A DNA stretch of 64,000 nucleotides from positions 1 through 64,000 of the forward strand of contig NZ_BPQX01000011.1 of NCBI RefSeq assembly GCF_022179525.1, written 5' to 3'. Each line of letters starts with the position of its first letter. Positions within the stretch are counted from its first letter, which is position 1. Shown piece after piece: positions 38,840 to 47,240 of this stretch. Source of the stretch: Methylobacterium persicinum (lineage in GTDB: Bacteria > Pseudomonadota > Alphaproteobacteria > Rhizobiales > Beijerinckiaceae). The notes below the pieces were generated by a model, which worked only from the letters and a program-made list of their open reading frames with translations, ran no database searches and was not told the DNA's origin. The translations under genes and the position numbers were made by a program.

Positions 38840-39706
38840 ATGACGTTCAAGCCCTACCCGCACGCGCGCGGTGACGGCTCCCTCGGCGATGGACTGGCGA
38901 TGTTGCGCGCCAGGGTGGCCCGGCGCATGGCCCTGGGTCTGTTCTCCGAGCGGATCTCGATAGGTTTTGGGCGGGACATGTCGGTCGCCGTCGAACCGCC
39001 GGCCGCCAGGATCCCGGTCCGGCTGCGCGAGTTCCAACCGGACGACCTTCCGGCCCTCTTTCCCGTCGGCGGCGACAAGGCGGCCGAGCGCGAATGCGAC
39101 GACGTCAGGTGGCGATTGCGCGCCGCCGCACACGGCGTCCTGCCGAGCCGATGCTACGTGCTCGTCGACGTCGAGTCGGACCGACCCTGCCACATCCAGT
39201 GGCTCACCGACCCGGGTTACGGCGACGCGATCCGCCGGTCCGGCGCCCTGCCGGTTCTGGCGACCGACGAGGCCATGCTGGAGAACGCCTTTACGCCGAT
39301 GGGCTTCCGCGGCCTGGGCGTCATGGCAGCCGCCGTGCACCTGATCGCCGAACGCGCCCGATCACTGGGCAAGCGACGCTTGGTCGCCTTCGTCGACGCC
39401 GACAACGCCGCCTCCCTCAAGGCGGTCGAGCGGGCGGGCCTCACGCCCTGTTCGGTCCGCACGAGGCGCCAGGTCGCCTTCGGGACATTCCGGACCGTCC
39501 GTTTCGAAGCGTACGCGGGGGCCGTGGGTCGCAGGGCGTGCCCCACGTCGAGGGGCGAGGGCGACGGCGCCCATGCCGGGGACGGCATTCCCTCGCAAGT
39601 GGACGCACGAAAGGCCGGGCCGCCGGGTGCCGCTGAGACCATCGCGAACGCCGGGCCGCGAAGCGCGCCCTCTCCTCCCCGAAATACGGACCCAGCTGCC
39701 CCGTGA
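38840..39706 (+). CDS. GNAT-family acetyltransferase-like protein
   Basis: The middle of the protein fits a GNAT fold. RLREFQPDDLPALFP is followed by FTPMGFRGLGVMAAAVHLIAERARSLGKRRLVAFVDADNAASLKAVERAGL, which has the acetyl-CoA-binding and Asn-x3-Ser motifs. The first 70 residues (basic) and the last 60 (Pro/Gly-rich) are low complexity. The substrate is unknown. The start is taken at 38840; upstream codons are non-homologous. Its stop overlaps the GTG of the next gene. Confidence 0.7.
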   Translation: MTFKPYPHARGDGSLGDGLAMLRARVARRMALGLFSERISIGFGRDMSVAVEPPAARIPVRLREFQPDDLPALFPVGGDKAAERECDDVRWRLRAAAHGVLPSRCYVLVDVESDRPCHIQWLTDPGYGDAIRRSGALPVLATDEAMLENAFTPMGFRGLGVMAAAVHLIAERARSLGKRRLVAFVDADNAASLKAVERAGLTPCSVRTRRQVAFGTFRTVRFEAYAGAVGRRACPTSRGEGDGAHAGDGIPSQVDARKAGPPGAAETIANAGPRSAPSPPRNTDPAAP

Positions 39707-41007
39707 CGGCAATCGAAGCCTTCCACGCCCTTGCCCACAGGCTCACGGGCCTCGACTACCCGCACGGCCACTGGTGGATCGTCGCCGATGCCTTCCTCGT
39801 CTTCGTCGTGGCGCCCGCGTGGACCGCGTGGCTCGTCGGCCGCGCCGCGCTGCGCCGCCGTCGGCGGTCGGTGGACGGTCCCGGTGCTGCAGGACCCACC
39901 GATGCCCTGCCGTCCGCCCCGTCCCGCGGCCGTCGGCATCGCGGCTTCGGGTTCCGGCCGGGCCGGCGCTTGGAGGCATACGTCCTGGGTGCCACCCTGG
40001 GCATCCAGGTTCGCTTGGTCTTCCTGTCGCTCGCGACGCTGCCGGCCGCCTGGCTCACCCTTGAGATACCCAAGCACATCGTCAACCATGCGCTCGCCGA
40101 TGCGCGGGGCGACGGGCATCCCGGCATGACGTTCCTCGGCCTTCCCCTCGGCCGCACGGAACTGCTGTTCGCCCTCTGCGGCGGCTACCTCGCCGTCCTC
40201 ACCCTGAACGGGCTCCTGAAGTACGCGGCGAACCGGGTTCGCGGACGCGTCAACGAGCGCGTCGTGCGCCGCCTGCGCCTGGCCGTCCTGCGGCGCGCCC
40301 GCACGGAGCGCTCGGCCGAGCGTCGCACGACGCTCGCCGCCGTGGCGGTCCAGGAGGTCGAGCCCATCGGCTACTTCGGCGGCAGCTTGGTCGCGGTCCC
40401 CATCGTGCAAGGGGGCGTGCTGGTCACGAGCGTCGCCTTCCTTCTGCTCCAGGACGTCGCCCTCGGCTTTGCCGCGCTGATCATGCTGCCGGTGCAGCTC
40501 ACGGTCCTGCCGCGCCTCCAGAGGCGCCTGAACGCGAAGGTTCGGCAGCGCGTCCTCGCCACGCGCACGCTCGGCGCCTTCGTCACCACGCCCGAGGTCG
40601 CCGGGCCGCCGGGCCTCGCCCCGTCCGCGGTGAGGCGCGATCCGCACGCCTCGTCGTTGCGTCGGCGGATGGCGCACGTCGAGGAGCTTGAGCGGATCCG
40701 GGTCGCCATCAACGACATGAAGGGCGGCATCAAGAGCCTGTACAACTACACGTCCAACCTCACGCCGCTCTTCTTCTTCCTGATCGGCGGCTATCTCGTC
40801 GTGCAAGGCCGCCTGACCCTCGGCGCCCTTGTGGCGGCGCTCGCGGCCTACAAGGAGATCGCGCCCGCCCTCAGGGAGCTGTTCGATTTCGCCCAGGATT
40901 GGTCGGACGCGACGACGCGCTTTGCCGAGGTCACGCGGGCCGTCGACGTCCCGGTTGCCGTTCAGCCAGGCATCGCGCAGCCGGTGTCGGCGCGGGAGGC
41001 GGCCTAA
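39703..41007 (+). CDS. ABC exporter membrane domain lacking an ATPase domain
   Basis: The protein resembles the six-helix transmembrane half of an ABC exporter. Helices lie near residues 20-45, 90-120, 155-180 and 230-270, with coupling-like segments RGRVNERVVRRLRLAVLRRA and LERIRVAINDMKGGIKSLYNY. No Walker A, signature or Walker B motif exists in its 434 residues. No separate ATPase gene is adjacent. The GTG start overlaps the GNAT stop. It could work with an ATPase encoded elsewhere or be a repurposed membrane protein. Confidence 0.65.
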   Translation: MTAIEAFHALAHRLTGLDYPHGHWWIVADAFLVFVVAPAWTAWLVGRAALRRRRRSVDGPGAAGPTDALPSAPSRGRRHRGFGFRPGRRLEAYVLGATLGIQVRLVFLSLATLPAAWLTLEIPKHIVNHALADARGDGHPGMTFLGLPLGRTELLFALCGGYLAVLTLNGLLKYAANRVRGRVNERVVRRLRLAVLRRARTERSAERRTTLAAVAVQEVEPIGYFGGSLVAVPIVQGGVLVTSVAFLLLQDVALGFAALIMLPVQLTVLPRLQRRLNAKVRQRVLATRTLGAFVTTPEVAGPPGLAPSAVRRDPHASSLRRRMAHVEELERIRVAINDMKGGIKSLYNYTSNLTPLFFFLIGGYLVVQGRLTLGALVAALAAYKEIAPALRELFDFAQDWSDATTRFAEVTRAVDVPVAVQPGIAQPVSAREAA

Positions 41008-41010
41008 ACG

Positions 41011-41343
41011 ATGCGCGCTCACGCCATGCGTTTCCCCGACCGCGGACGTTCCCGTTCCGCCTCCCCTGGTCTCGCGCCCGACGACGTTCCGGTGCGACCG
41101 CCTCCGTTCGCGAACAGGGGCGCGGCCGCGGCGCTCGCGGTTCCGCCGATGGTGCTTCCGACCTTGGCGACGCTGCGGGGCAGGAGGCCGCCCAGGTCCG
41201 TTCGGCCGTCCGCGATGCGGCCGAGCCGCGGGTTTCCCCGGCGTTCGCCCGAGCGAGGCGGTCTCGGGGCCGGGTTGGTCGCGGCGGCCAGGCTCGTCCG
41301 GGCGCGCCGACGCGCCTCGACGGAACGGGAGGTGGCGCGATGA
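41011..41343 (+). CDS. Possible small basic protein ahead of cueR
   Basis: A 110-codon frame between the ABC-type gene and the MerR regulator, overlapping the regulator's start by 4 nt. It is Arg/Pro-rich with no domain or leader. The coupling-like overlap is the only positive sign, and it may be spurious. Confidence 0.3.
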   Translation: MRAHAMRFPDRGRSRSASPGLAPDDVPVRPPPFANRGAAAALAVPPMVLPTLATLRGRRPPRSVRPSAMRPSRGFPRRSPERGGLGAGLVAAARLVRARRRASTEREVAR

Positions 41344-41795
41344 GGATCGGGGAGGCTGCACGCGCCTGCGGAATCTCGCCCAAGATGATCCGCTATTACG
41401 AGCGCGCCGGCCTGATCCGGTCACCGACCCGGTCGGCGTCGGGTCATCGGGTCTACGCCGAGGACGAGGTGCGCACGCTGCGATTCGTGCACCGGGCCCG
41501 CATCCTCGGCTTCTCGGTCGCCGACACCGCCGTGCTGCTGCGCCTGTGGCGCGACGAGGAGCGTGCCAGCGCTGGGGTGAAGGACTTGGCGATCCGGCGC
41601 GCGACCGACATGGAACGACGCGCCGCCGCGCTGGCGGACGCCGCAGCCTCGTTGCGGGATCTCGCCGAGACATGCCCCGGCGATGACCGGCCGGAATGCC
41701 CGCTGCTCGACGCCCTCGCCCGCGAGCCCGCGCGACCGGGCGAAGGGCCCGCTCCCGCCCCTTCGGCACGTATCGAGGCCGGTCCGGCGAGATGA
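41340..41795 (+). CDS. cueR: CueR/HmrR-type MerR-family copper regulator
   Basis: A MerR-type activator that untwists promoters when Cu(I) binds. The winged helix is IGEAARACGISPKMIRYYERAGLI with SASGHRVYAEDEVRTLRFV. A dimerisation helix follows. The metal loop CPGDDRPEC gives the C-x7-C spacing of Cu(I)/Ag(I)/Au(I) sensors. The C-terminal tail is Pro/Ala-rich. It probably controls the neighbouring copper genes, though I found no textbook CueR dyad (CCTTCC-N7-GGAAGG type) in their leaders. Confidence 0.9.
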   Translation: MRIGEAARACGISPKMIRYYERAGLIRSPTRSASGHRVYAEDEVRTLRFVHRARILGFSVADTAVLLRLWRDEERASAGVKDLAIRRATDMERRAAALADAAASLRDLAETCPGDDRPECPLLDALAREPARPGEGPAPAPSARIEAGPAR

Positions 41796-41885
41796 CGGGC
41801 TCGGTACGGGTCGGATGACGGTCCGGGGCCCCGGAGCGCCGCGGCCGCGCGCGCTTGGCCGACGTCGGCGTCGGGGGCCCTCGCG

Positions 41886-42164
41886 TCAGCGCCGTTGCGC
41901 CGTATTGCCCGGCTGGGTCCGGAGCGAACGCCGGAGTTGGTCGCACCGGGCGGCCAGCAAGGCCGGGGTCTCGCCCGACGCGAGGGAGGCCTCTCCTCGG
42001 TCGGCGGCGGCGCAGCGACCGAGCATCTCGGGAAGAGTTGCCCCTTCCACCGCCCTGATCCCGTAACCCTTCAACCCCGGCTCCGTGACGGCCTGTGCGT
42101 GCGCCGATCCCAGGCCGGCCAGGAGCATGAGCGCGGCGAGGAGCGGGCGAAAGGTCTGCGTCAC
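41886..42164 (-). CDS. Small secreted protein downstream of copB
   Basis: About 92 residues starting from a GTG (42164), with signal peptide FRPLLAALMLLAGLGSAHA and a mature part containing two Cys (GRCAAADRGE, ARCDQLRRSL). No family recognised. It is on the same strand as copAB but about 190 nt away, so it may or may not belong to that operon. Confidence 0.5.
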   Translation of the reverse strand: MTQTFRPLLAALMLLAGLGSAHAQAVTEPGLKGYGIRAVEGATLPEMLGRCAAADRGEASLASGETPALLAARCDQLRRSLRTQPGNTAQRR

Positions 42165-42358
42165 GGTCGATCTCCACGGTTGGGCGAAGAGTGGCATCGC
42201 GGCCGGCGGGTCGGGCGAGCCCGATCAGGAAGACGTCCCGCAGTGCCGCAGGGTTCGAGCGATACGGTGCGGTCGCCGACGCCTTCGCGCGACCGCGCGG
42301 CGACCCGGCGCTTCCGTGGCGTGACGACGGGTGGTGCATCGACTGGCAGGGTAGCGTC

Positions 42359-43153
42359 TCAGTACCAGAGGCGCAGGCCGGCCAGCGCCCGCAGGTCGCC
42401 GCTGCCCTCTCCGGACCGGCGCCGGTAGTCCGCCGTGCCGCCCAGGAACTGCTGGTAGGAGAGGCCGACGTAGGGTGCGATCTCGCGGGTGAACTCGTAG
42501 CGCAGCCGTAGGCCCATATCGATGTCCGACACCCCCGAACCGAGCTCCCGGCCGCGGTCGGCCTTCGAGTAGGCGTTCATCTCGATCTGCGGCTGGAGGA
42601 TCAGGCGCTGCGTCAGGTAGAGATCGTAGGAGGCGTTACCCCGGAATGCGAAGCGCCCGTTGTCACTGGCGTAGCCCGTGAGTTCGAGGTTCCAGAACCC
42701 GATGGCCAGCCCCTGGATGCCGAAGGCGGCCCAGGTCCGATTGCGCAGGCTGTCGATGTCCGAGCGCACGCCGACCTGCATATCGAAATAGGTCGAGATC
42801 GGTCGGGTGTAGAGGGCCTCATGGTCGCCGTCCGAGAAACGCCCACGATTGCCGGCGTTGTAACGACCCTCCGATTTCAGCCACAGCTTGTTGTAGTCGT
42901 CCCCGATCCAGGCCTGTCCGTCGTAACGGAAGTAGCTCCCGTCCCCGAAGCGACCCTCGAACTGGTTGAGGAAGGCGTGGGCGTACACTCGGTCGTCGAG
43001 GATCGGGTTGCCGTAGGGCGCGGCGCCCTGCAGCGTATCCGGCCCGAGGCGCGTGCCGCCGTTGAGCAGCCCCGTCACGCTCTGGGCCAGGACGCCGGAG
43101 GGCGCGAGTGCGATGAGTGGGACGATGAGCGCGAGGGTGGCAGGCGCGCGCAT
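42359..43153 (-). CDS. copB: CopB/PcoB-type outer-membrane copper-resistance protein
   Basis: CopB is a beta-barrel outer-membrane protein that accompanies PcoA-type oxidases. A signal peptide is followed by the family pattern: DDRVYAHAFLNQFEGRFGDG, YDGQAWIGDDYNKLWLKSEG, ALYTRPISTYFDMQVGVRSD, ASYDLYLTQRLILQPQIEMN and YEFTREIAPYVGLSYQ, ending in the barrel signal LRLWY. The usual Met/His-rich N-terminal insert is missing, so this is a short version. It overlaps the CopA stop (TGATG). Confidence 0.9.
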   Translation of the reverse strand: MRAPATLALIVPLIALAPSGVLAQSVTGLLNGGTRLGPDTLQGAAPYGNPILDDRVYAHAFLNQFEGRFGDGSYFRYDGQAWIGDDYNKLWLKSEGRYNAGNRGRFSDGDHEALYTRPISTYFDMQVGVRSDIDSLRNRTWAAFGIQGLAIGFWNLELTGYASDNGRFAFRGNASYDLYLTQRLILQPQIEMNAYSKADRGRELGSGVSDIDMGLRLRYEFTREIAPYVGLSYQQFLGGTADYRRRSGEGSGDLRALAGLRLWY

Positions 43154-44952
43154 CACGCCTCCCTCGGCAGGACGCGCAGGGTACGGAACATGCCAGCCTC
43201 GAAATGATACAGGATGTGGCAGTGCAGCGGCCACTGCCCGGTCGCCACGGGGGTGACCAGCATCGACAGCTTCTCGGCCGGGGCGACGCTGACCGTGTGC
43301 AGGTAAGGTCGGTGCCGCCCCTGCCCGTTCTCCAGCTCCATCCACATGCCGTGCAGGTGGATCGGGTGGCTCATCATCGTCTCGTTGATCATCACGAGCC
43401 GGAACCGCTCGCCGACCGTCACGTCGATGGGTCCCACCTCGGTGAACTTCTTACCGTCGAAGCCCCAGATCATGCGCTGCATGTTGCCGCTGAGCTTGAG
43501 CACGATCTCGCGGGTCGGCCGGCGGTCGTCGACGCCGGGGTTGATCGAGCGCAGGTCGGCGTAGGTCAGCACGCGGCGGTTCAGCTGGTTCAGGCCGTCA
43601 CCGGGGATGCGGGTGCGGTCGCTCAGCATCTTCGGCTTCATCTGGACCTCGACGCCGGTCTCATCGAGCTCGACGCCAGGCGGCGGCTTCGCCATGGGTT
43701 GGTGGCCGGCGAGGCGACGCTTGTCCGGCACGATCTCGTGGGCGTGCTCGCCGAGGATGCCGCCGATGCGCGAGCCGTCGGGATGGGAAGCGCCGATCTG
43801 GTCGCGGCCCATCATGCCCTGCATGCCCATGTCGGTCATGGTCCGCAGCGGCCGCGGGTCGAAGGGCGGGATCTCGGCCGCCATCCCGTCGCGTGGCGCG
43901 AGCGTGCCGCGGGCGTAGCCGGACCGGCCGAGGTCCTGCGCGAAGATGGTGTAGGCCCGCGCCTCGCGCGGGCGAACGATCACGTCGTAGGTCTCGGCCA
44001 CGCCGATGCGGAACTGATCGACCGGAACCGGGACGACGTCGTTGCCGTGGACATTGACCACGCTCATGGTCAGGCCGGGGATGCGCACGTCGTAGTAGGT
44101 CGCCGCGGAGGCGTTGATGATGCGCAGCCGGACCCGCTCCCCGGGCCGGAACAGGGCCGTCCAGTTCGCCCCGGGCGGCTGCCCGTTCATCAGGTAGGTG
44201 TAGGTCTCGCCGGACGGCGCCTCCAGGCCGGACGGGTCCATGCGCGACTCGGACTCGTGCCAGCGCTCCTTGACCGTGTCGGCGAGCCCGCTGCGCTCGG
44301 CGTCGGCGAAGAACGTCCGAACCGTGCGCTTGCCGAAATTGTAGTAGTCGGCTTGGTACTTGAGCTTGTTCTGGATGCGCTCGGGATCCTCGTCGGTCCA
44401 GTCGCTCAGGAGCACGACGTAATCGCGGTCGGCCTGGACCAGGTCGCGGCCGCGCGGTTCGATGATCAGAGCCCCGTAGACGCCCTTCTGCTCCTGGTAG
44501 CCCATGTGGCTGTGGTACCAGTAGGTGCCGCTCTGCAGCACCGGGAAGCGGTAGGTGAAGGTCTCGCCGGGCTGGATGCCCGGGAACTCCAGGCCCGGCA
44601 CGCCGTCCATGTCGTTGGGCAGGATGATGCCGTGCCAGTGCATGCCGGTCATCTCGGGCAATTCGTTGCGGACGTTGATGGTGACGACGTCACCCTCGTG
44701 CCAGCGCAGCACCGGTCCGGGCACGCCGCCGTTGATGGTGTTGGCCCAGGTGGGGGTGCCGGTCTTGTCGACCGTTCCGCGGGCCAGGGTGAGGTCGTAG
44801 GTCGCGGCGCGCGGCGCCGTGGCCTCGCCGGGGCTGGTCAGGGCGAAGGCGGGACGGCTGCACGGCGACAGGCCCGCGACGGCGCAAGCGCCGAGGCCGG
44901 AGACCAAGCTGCGGCGTGTCGGTGCCGTACGGTTCCTCGAATGCGATGTCAC
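43153..44952 (-). CDS. copA: PcoA/CopA-type multicopper oxidase
   Basis: Periplasmic copper-resistance oxidase of 599 residues. A Tat-type leader (TRRSLVSGLGACAVAGL) precedes the three cupredoxin domains with MHWHGIILPNDMDGVPG, YWYHSHMGYQEQ, HPIHLHGMWM and PLHCHILYHFEAGM. A Met-rich stretch (MTDMGMQGMMGRD) lies in the middle, shorter than in Pseudomonas CopA. It is the first gene of a copAB pair. A GGAAGGC/GCCTTCC dyad lies about 55 nt upstream of the start. Function is well established for the family. Confidence 0.93.
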   Translation of the reverse strand: MTSHSRNRTAPTRRSLVSGLGACAVAGLSPCSRPAFALTSPGEATAPRAATYDLTLARGTVDKTGTPTWANTINGGVPGPVLRWHEGDVVTINVRNELPEMTGMHWHGIILPNDMDGVPGLEFPGIQPGETFTYRFPVLQSGTYWYHSHMGYQEQKGVYGALIIEPRGRDLVQADRDYVVLLSDWTDEDPERIQNKLKYQADYYNFGKRTVRTFFADAERSGLADTVKERWHESESRMDPSGLEAPSGETYTYLMNGQPPGANWTALFRPGERVRLRIINASAATYYDVRIPGLTMSVVNVHGNDVVPVPVDQFRIGVAETYDVIVRPREARAYTIFAQDLGRSGYARGTLAPRDGMAAEIPPFDPRPLRTMTDMGMQGMMGRDQIGASHPDGSRIGGILGEHAHEIVPDKRRLAGHQPMAKPPPGVELDETGVEVQMKPKMLSDRTRIPGDGLNQLNRRVLTYADLRSINPGVDDRRPTREIVLKLSGNMQRMIWGFDGKKFTEVGPIDVTVGERFRLVMINETMMSHPIHLHGMWMELENGQGRHRPYLHTVSVAPAEKLSMLVTPVATGQWPLHCHILYHFEAGMFRTLRVLPREA

Positions 44953-45514
44953 CTGCGCTCCCCCGGTTGGGCCGCGCCGAGGAACCGGGCGACATGTCAG
45001 GTCTCGGGAAGGCTGCCGCCTTCCAACGTGGGAGGATCAAGCCGGTCGACGCTCCGCCGGCGCGTTCCGCGTACGATGTGATCGCGTGGCAACACCGACG
45101 CGCGGACCCGCACCTGACGTGGCGCCGTGTATCACCGCCCGGCCTGATGCGTTCCGAGGTAGGCCCCATCGGCGCGCCGCCTCCCCTCCTCCATGTCGTG
45201 AGAGACCGGGCGGCGGACCGCGACGACTACCTTTTGGGGACCGGTCGACGAAAACCCGCGACCGTTGGAGGGGCGGCAAGCGGCCGATTGGGCTCCTTGT
45301 TGATCGCCGACCCTTTGATCCGCGTTGAGCACCTAGGGGGACAGGCGGCCCCCACACCATGGTCACCTGCTTCAGGCACCAAAGATCCGCACATCATTTT
45401 CCGGGTCGCATAACCTGACGTGCGGTGCCCCTGGCGGTTTGTGGGTTGCGACCCTGAACCGGAGAATTCCTCGACCGGCCGGCGCTGTCGCGGGCGGGGG
45501 GACGAGGCGTTGCC
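44953..45514. other. Divergent intergenic region upstream of copAB
   Basis: No supported gene; open frames here read through low-complexity sequence. It holds the copAB promoter, including the dyad at 45007-45024, and the leader of the plus-strand hypothetical at 45515. Confidence 0.45.
45007..45024. promoter_or_regulatory. Candidate operator dyad upstream of copAB
   Basis: GGAAGGC-TGCC-GCCTTCC is a perfect 7-bp inverted repeat about 55 nt before the copA start. It uses the same half-site letters as CueR boxes but in the opposite order, so a different regulator or an RNA hairpin is possible. Confidence 0.4.
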
Positions 45515-46180
45515 ATGGGCTACAAGCATAGCAATCCGCAGAATCGGGCGAAGGCGGCGTCCATGCTCAGGCAGTTGAAGGGCAAGCTCGTGAACGTGAC
45601 GGGCGTGCAGGTCGAGGCGCGGAGCAACGTCTTCGCGGCCGCCGAGGCGTACTGGCAGCTCTCCAAGGCGGCCGGCGTCCACCTCTACAAGGTCGGCGAC
45701 GGCTGGCATGCCGACTTGGAGTTCAAGGGACTGCCGCCAGGCGTTCCCACAATCGTCGGCACCCCGGAGCCGGTCGCCACGCGGACGGACGCCATCGAGA
45801 GCGTCGTCGGCATGATGTCGATCTGCGCGCAGCGCGACAACGTCCCGCCGCCGGACCCGGCGACGGGACTGCGCTGGTTCCGGTTCGACGAGCACGAGGT
45901 CCCGGTCGATCCGGGGATGCTCGAAAGCTACGCGGCCCGCGTCCCGCACGTCGAATTTGACGCAACGCACATCCGACGGGAGCTCAACCTCCTCCGCTCC
46001 GAGATCTCCGGCGACAGGCCCGTCACGGCGGATGCCTGGGCCGCGGCCGAGTTCCAGACCCGGTACGACGCCTGCCGCATGTGCTGCGCCGCCATGACGT
46101 TCGGCATCATGCAGGTGTCGTACGATCCGTCGGCGGAGCTCGAACTGGCCGAGTCGCCGGCGGCGCCCGGGATGCACTGA
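45515..46180 (+). CDS. Hypothetical protein
   Basis: A 221-residue soluble protein without leader or membrane segment and with no domain I recognise. The basic N-terminus (GYKHSNPQNRAKAASMLRQL) is followed by an alpha/beta-like body with GDGWHADLEFKGLPPGVP and LRWFRFDEHEVPVDPG. A Cys pair occurs in YDACRMCCAAM. Codon use is typical of the region, supporting a real gene. It lies between copAB and the IS3-containing segment, on the opposite strand to copAB. Confidence 0.6.
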   Translation: MGYKHSNPQNRAKAASMLRQLKGKLVNVTGVQVEARSNVFAAAEAYWQLSKAAGVHLYKVGDGWHADLEFKGLPPGVPTIVGTPEPVATRTDAIESVVGMMSICAQRDNVPPPDPATGLRWFRFDEHEVPVDPGMLESYAARVPHVEFDATHIRRELNLLRSEISGDRPVTADAWAAAEFQTRYDACRMCCAAMTFGIMQVSYDPSAELELAESPAAPGMH

Positions 46181-46193
46181 CCCCGGCGCCGGG

Positions 46194-46436
46194 TCAGGCG
46201 GCGTCGGCGACCAGCGGGCAGGCCGCCAGGTCGCGGCGCCTGTAGAGCTTCGTCCGGACCTGGTCGTAGCTCGCCGCGTCCGCGACGCCGGCTTCCCCCG
46301 CGGCGTTCCATTGCGCGATCAACGTCTCGTCGTGCTCATCGATGGAGGCGAAGGGGCGGCGGACGGCCATGCGCTCATCGAGGAGGGCTTCATGTCCGAA
46401 GTGACGGTCGCTCGACCAAACGGTCCTGGGTGACAT
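46194..46436 (-). pseudogene. N-terminal fragment of a metallophosphoesterase
   Basis: TVWSSDRHFGHEALLDERM and RRPFASIDEHDETLIAQWNA match the start of calcineurin-like phosphoesterases that normally read SDLHFGH and continue to a VGPDD...HLGDF motif. Here the similarity stops after QWNAA. An unrelated tail (YDQVRTKLYRRRDLAACPLV) follows, and the second metal-ligand motif is absent. It is probably an inactive fragment produced by rearrangement. Confidence 0.6.
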
Positions 46437-46668
46437 CGGAGCCCCGCGGGATGCGGAGGCTCGGCACGCGGCGGCACTCCGGCGGTCAGTCGGTGGGGCG
46501 CTCGCCATGGGTTTCATGGCGGTGTCTCCAGAGGGTCAGGAACCGTGTCTCGGCGCTGGGTGCCCGTGCAAGCCCGGGGCGCCGGGATCCACAGGACCGC
46601 GACGCCGGAACGGTGCCGAAGGCCGTTCCGATTCGCCTGGCCAGGGTCCGAAAACGCGACTCAGAGGC

Positions 46669-46698
46669 GGGGTATCGGGTAGCGCTACCAGATACCCC
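46669..46698. repeat. 30-bp near-perfect palindrome
   Basis: GGGGTATCGGGTAGC and GCTACCAGATACCCC are complementary at 14 of 15 positions with no loop. It lies in the gap between the phosphoesterase fragment and the ImmA/IrrE remnant. Its symmetry without spacer favours a protein-binding or recombination site over a terminator. Confidence 0.6.
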
Positions 46699-46745
46699 AC
46701 GTGCGAATGAAAGCCTTCTTTCGGGGACACGAACCGAGATGAGCT

Positions 46746-47207
46746 TCAGTCGAAAAGTGTCGCTGTTACAAGCTTGTCCGAGAGATAATTCAGCTTGATG
46801 AGGCGGATCTTCGCCGCCTCCCTGGAAACTGCGAAGGCGTCGGTAACTGCGGCAATCAATTGATCGGAAAGTTCGGTTCCGATGCGAAAGGGGGTGAGCT
46901 TGCCGCTTGCTACGACGAGGGGCCGAAGCAGGTCAGTGAGCGCCTCCCGAGGCATCAAGAAGGCACCGCTCGCGTAGGACGCCTGCCACTCCATCCAATC
47001 GACCTGAGGGGCATCCAGCATCGTTTCACGTTTGCAGATGATGCGTACCCCGCCTCGTTCGACGAACAGGTCTCCGGCCGCAAACCTCAACTGGAAAACT
47101 TCGTCATGGAAGACGGCATGTCCCAGTTCATGCGCGTGTGTTGTTCTATAACGGTTCTCTCTCGTTTCGCTCGCGGAAAGTGTCTGAGAGACCTTGATCT
47201 CTGTGAC
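46746..47207 (-). pseudogene. ImmA/IrrE-type metalloprotease, 5' end removed by an IS3-family element
   Basis: The frame contains the zinc site in RTTHAHELGHAVFHDE (HELGH) preceded by SETRENRYR. The family C-terminal part is EWQASYASGAFLMPREAL and AKIRLIKLNYLSD. ImmA/IrrE proteases cleave repressors of mobile elements or stress genes. The frame runs without a start codon straight into the insertion sequence boundary at 47208, so the N-terminus is lost. A Met at 47090 would give only the inactive C-terminal part. Confidence 0.8.
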
Positions 47208-47240
47208 TGACCGGTATTCTGGACCGAGCCGATTGGGAGG

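Noticed and set aside
39217-42339. 1040-codon minus-strand frame across the GNAT, ABC-type and cueR genes
   Set aside because: Its composition follows antisense codons and changes with the genes below it; no domain is visible.
45007-45024. Assignment of the copAB dyad as a true CueR box
   Set aside because: CueR sites have CCTTCC on the left and GGAAGG on the right with a 7-nt gap; here the half-sites are reversed with a 4-nt gap.
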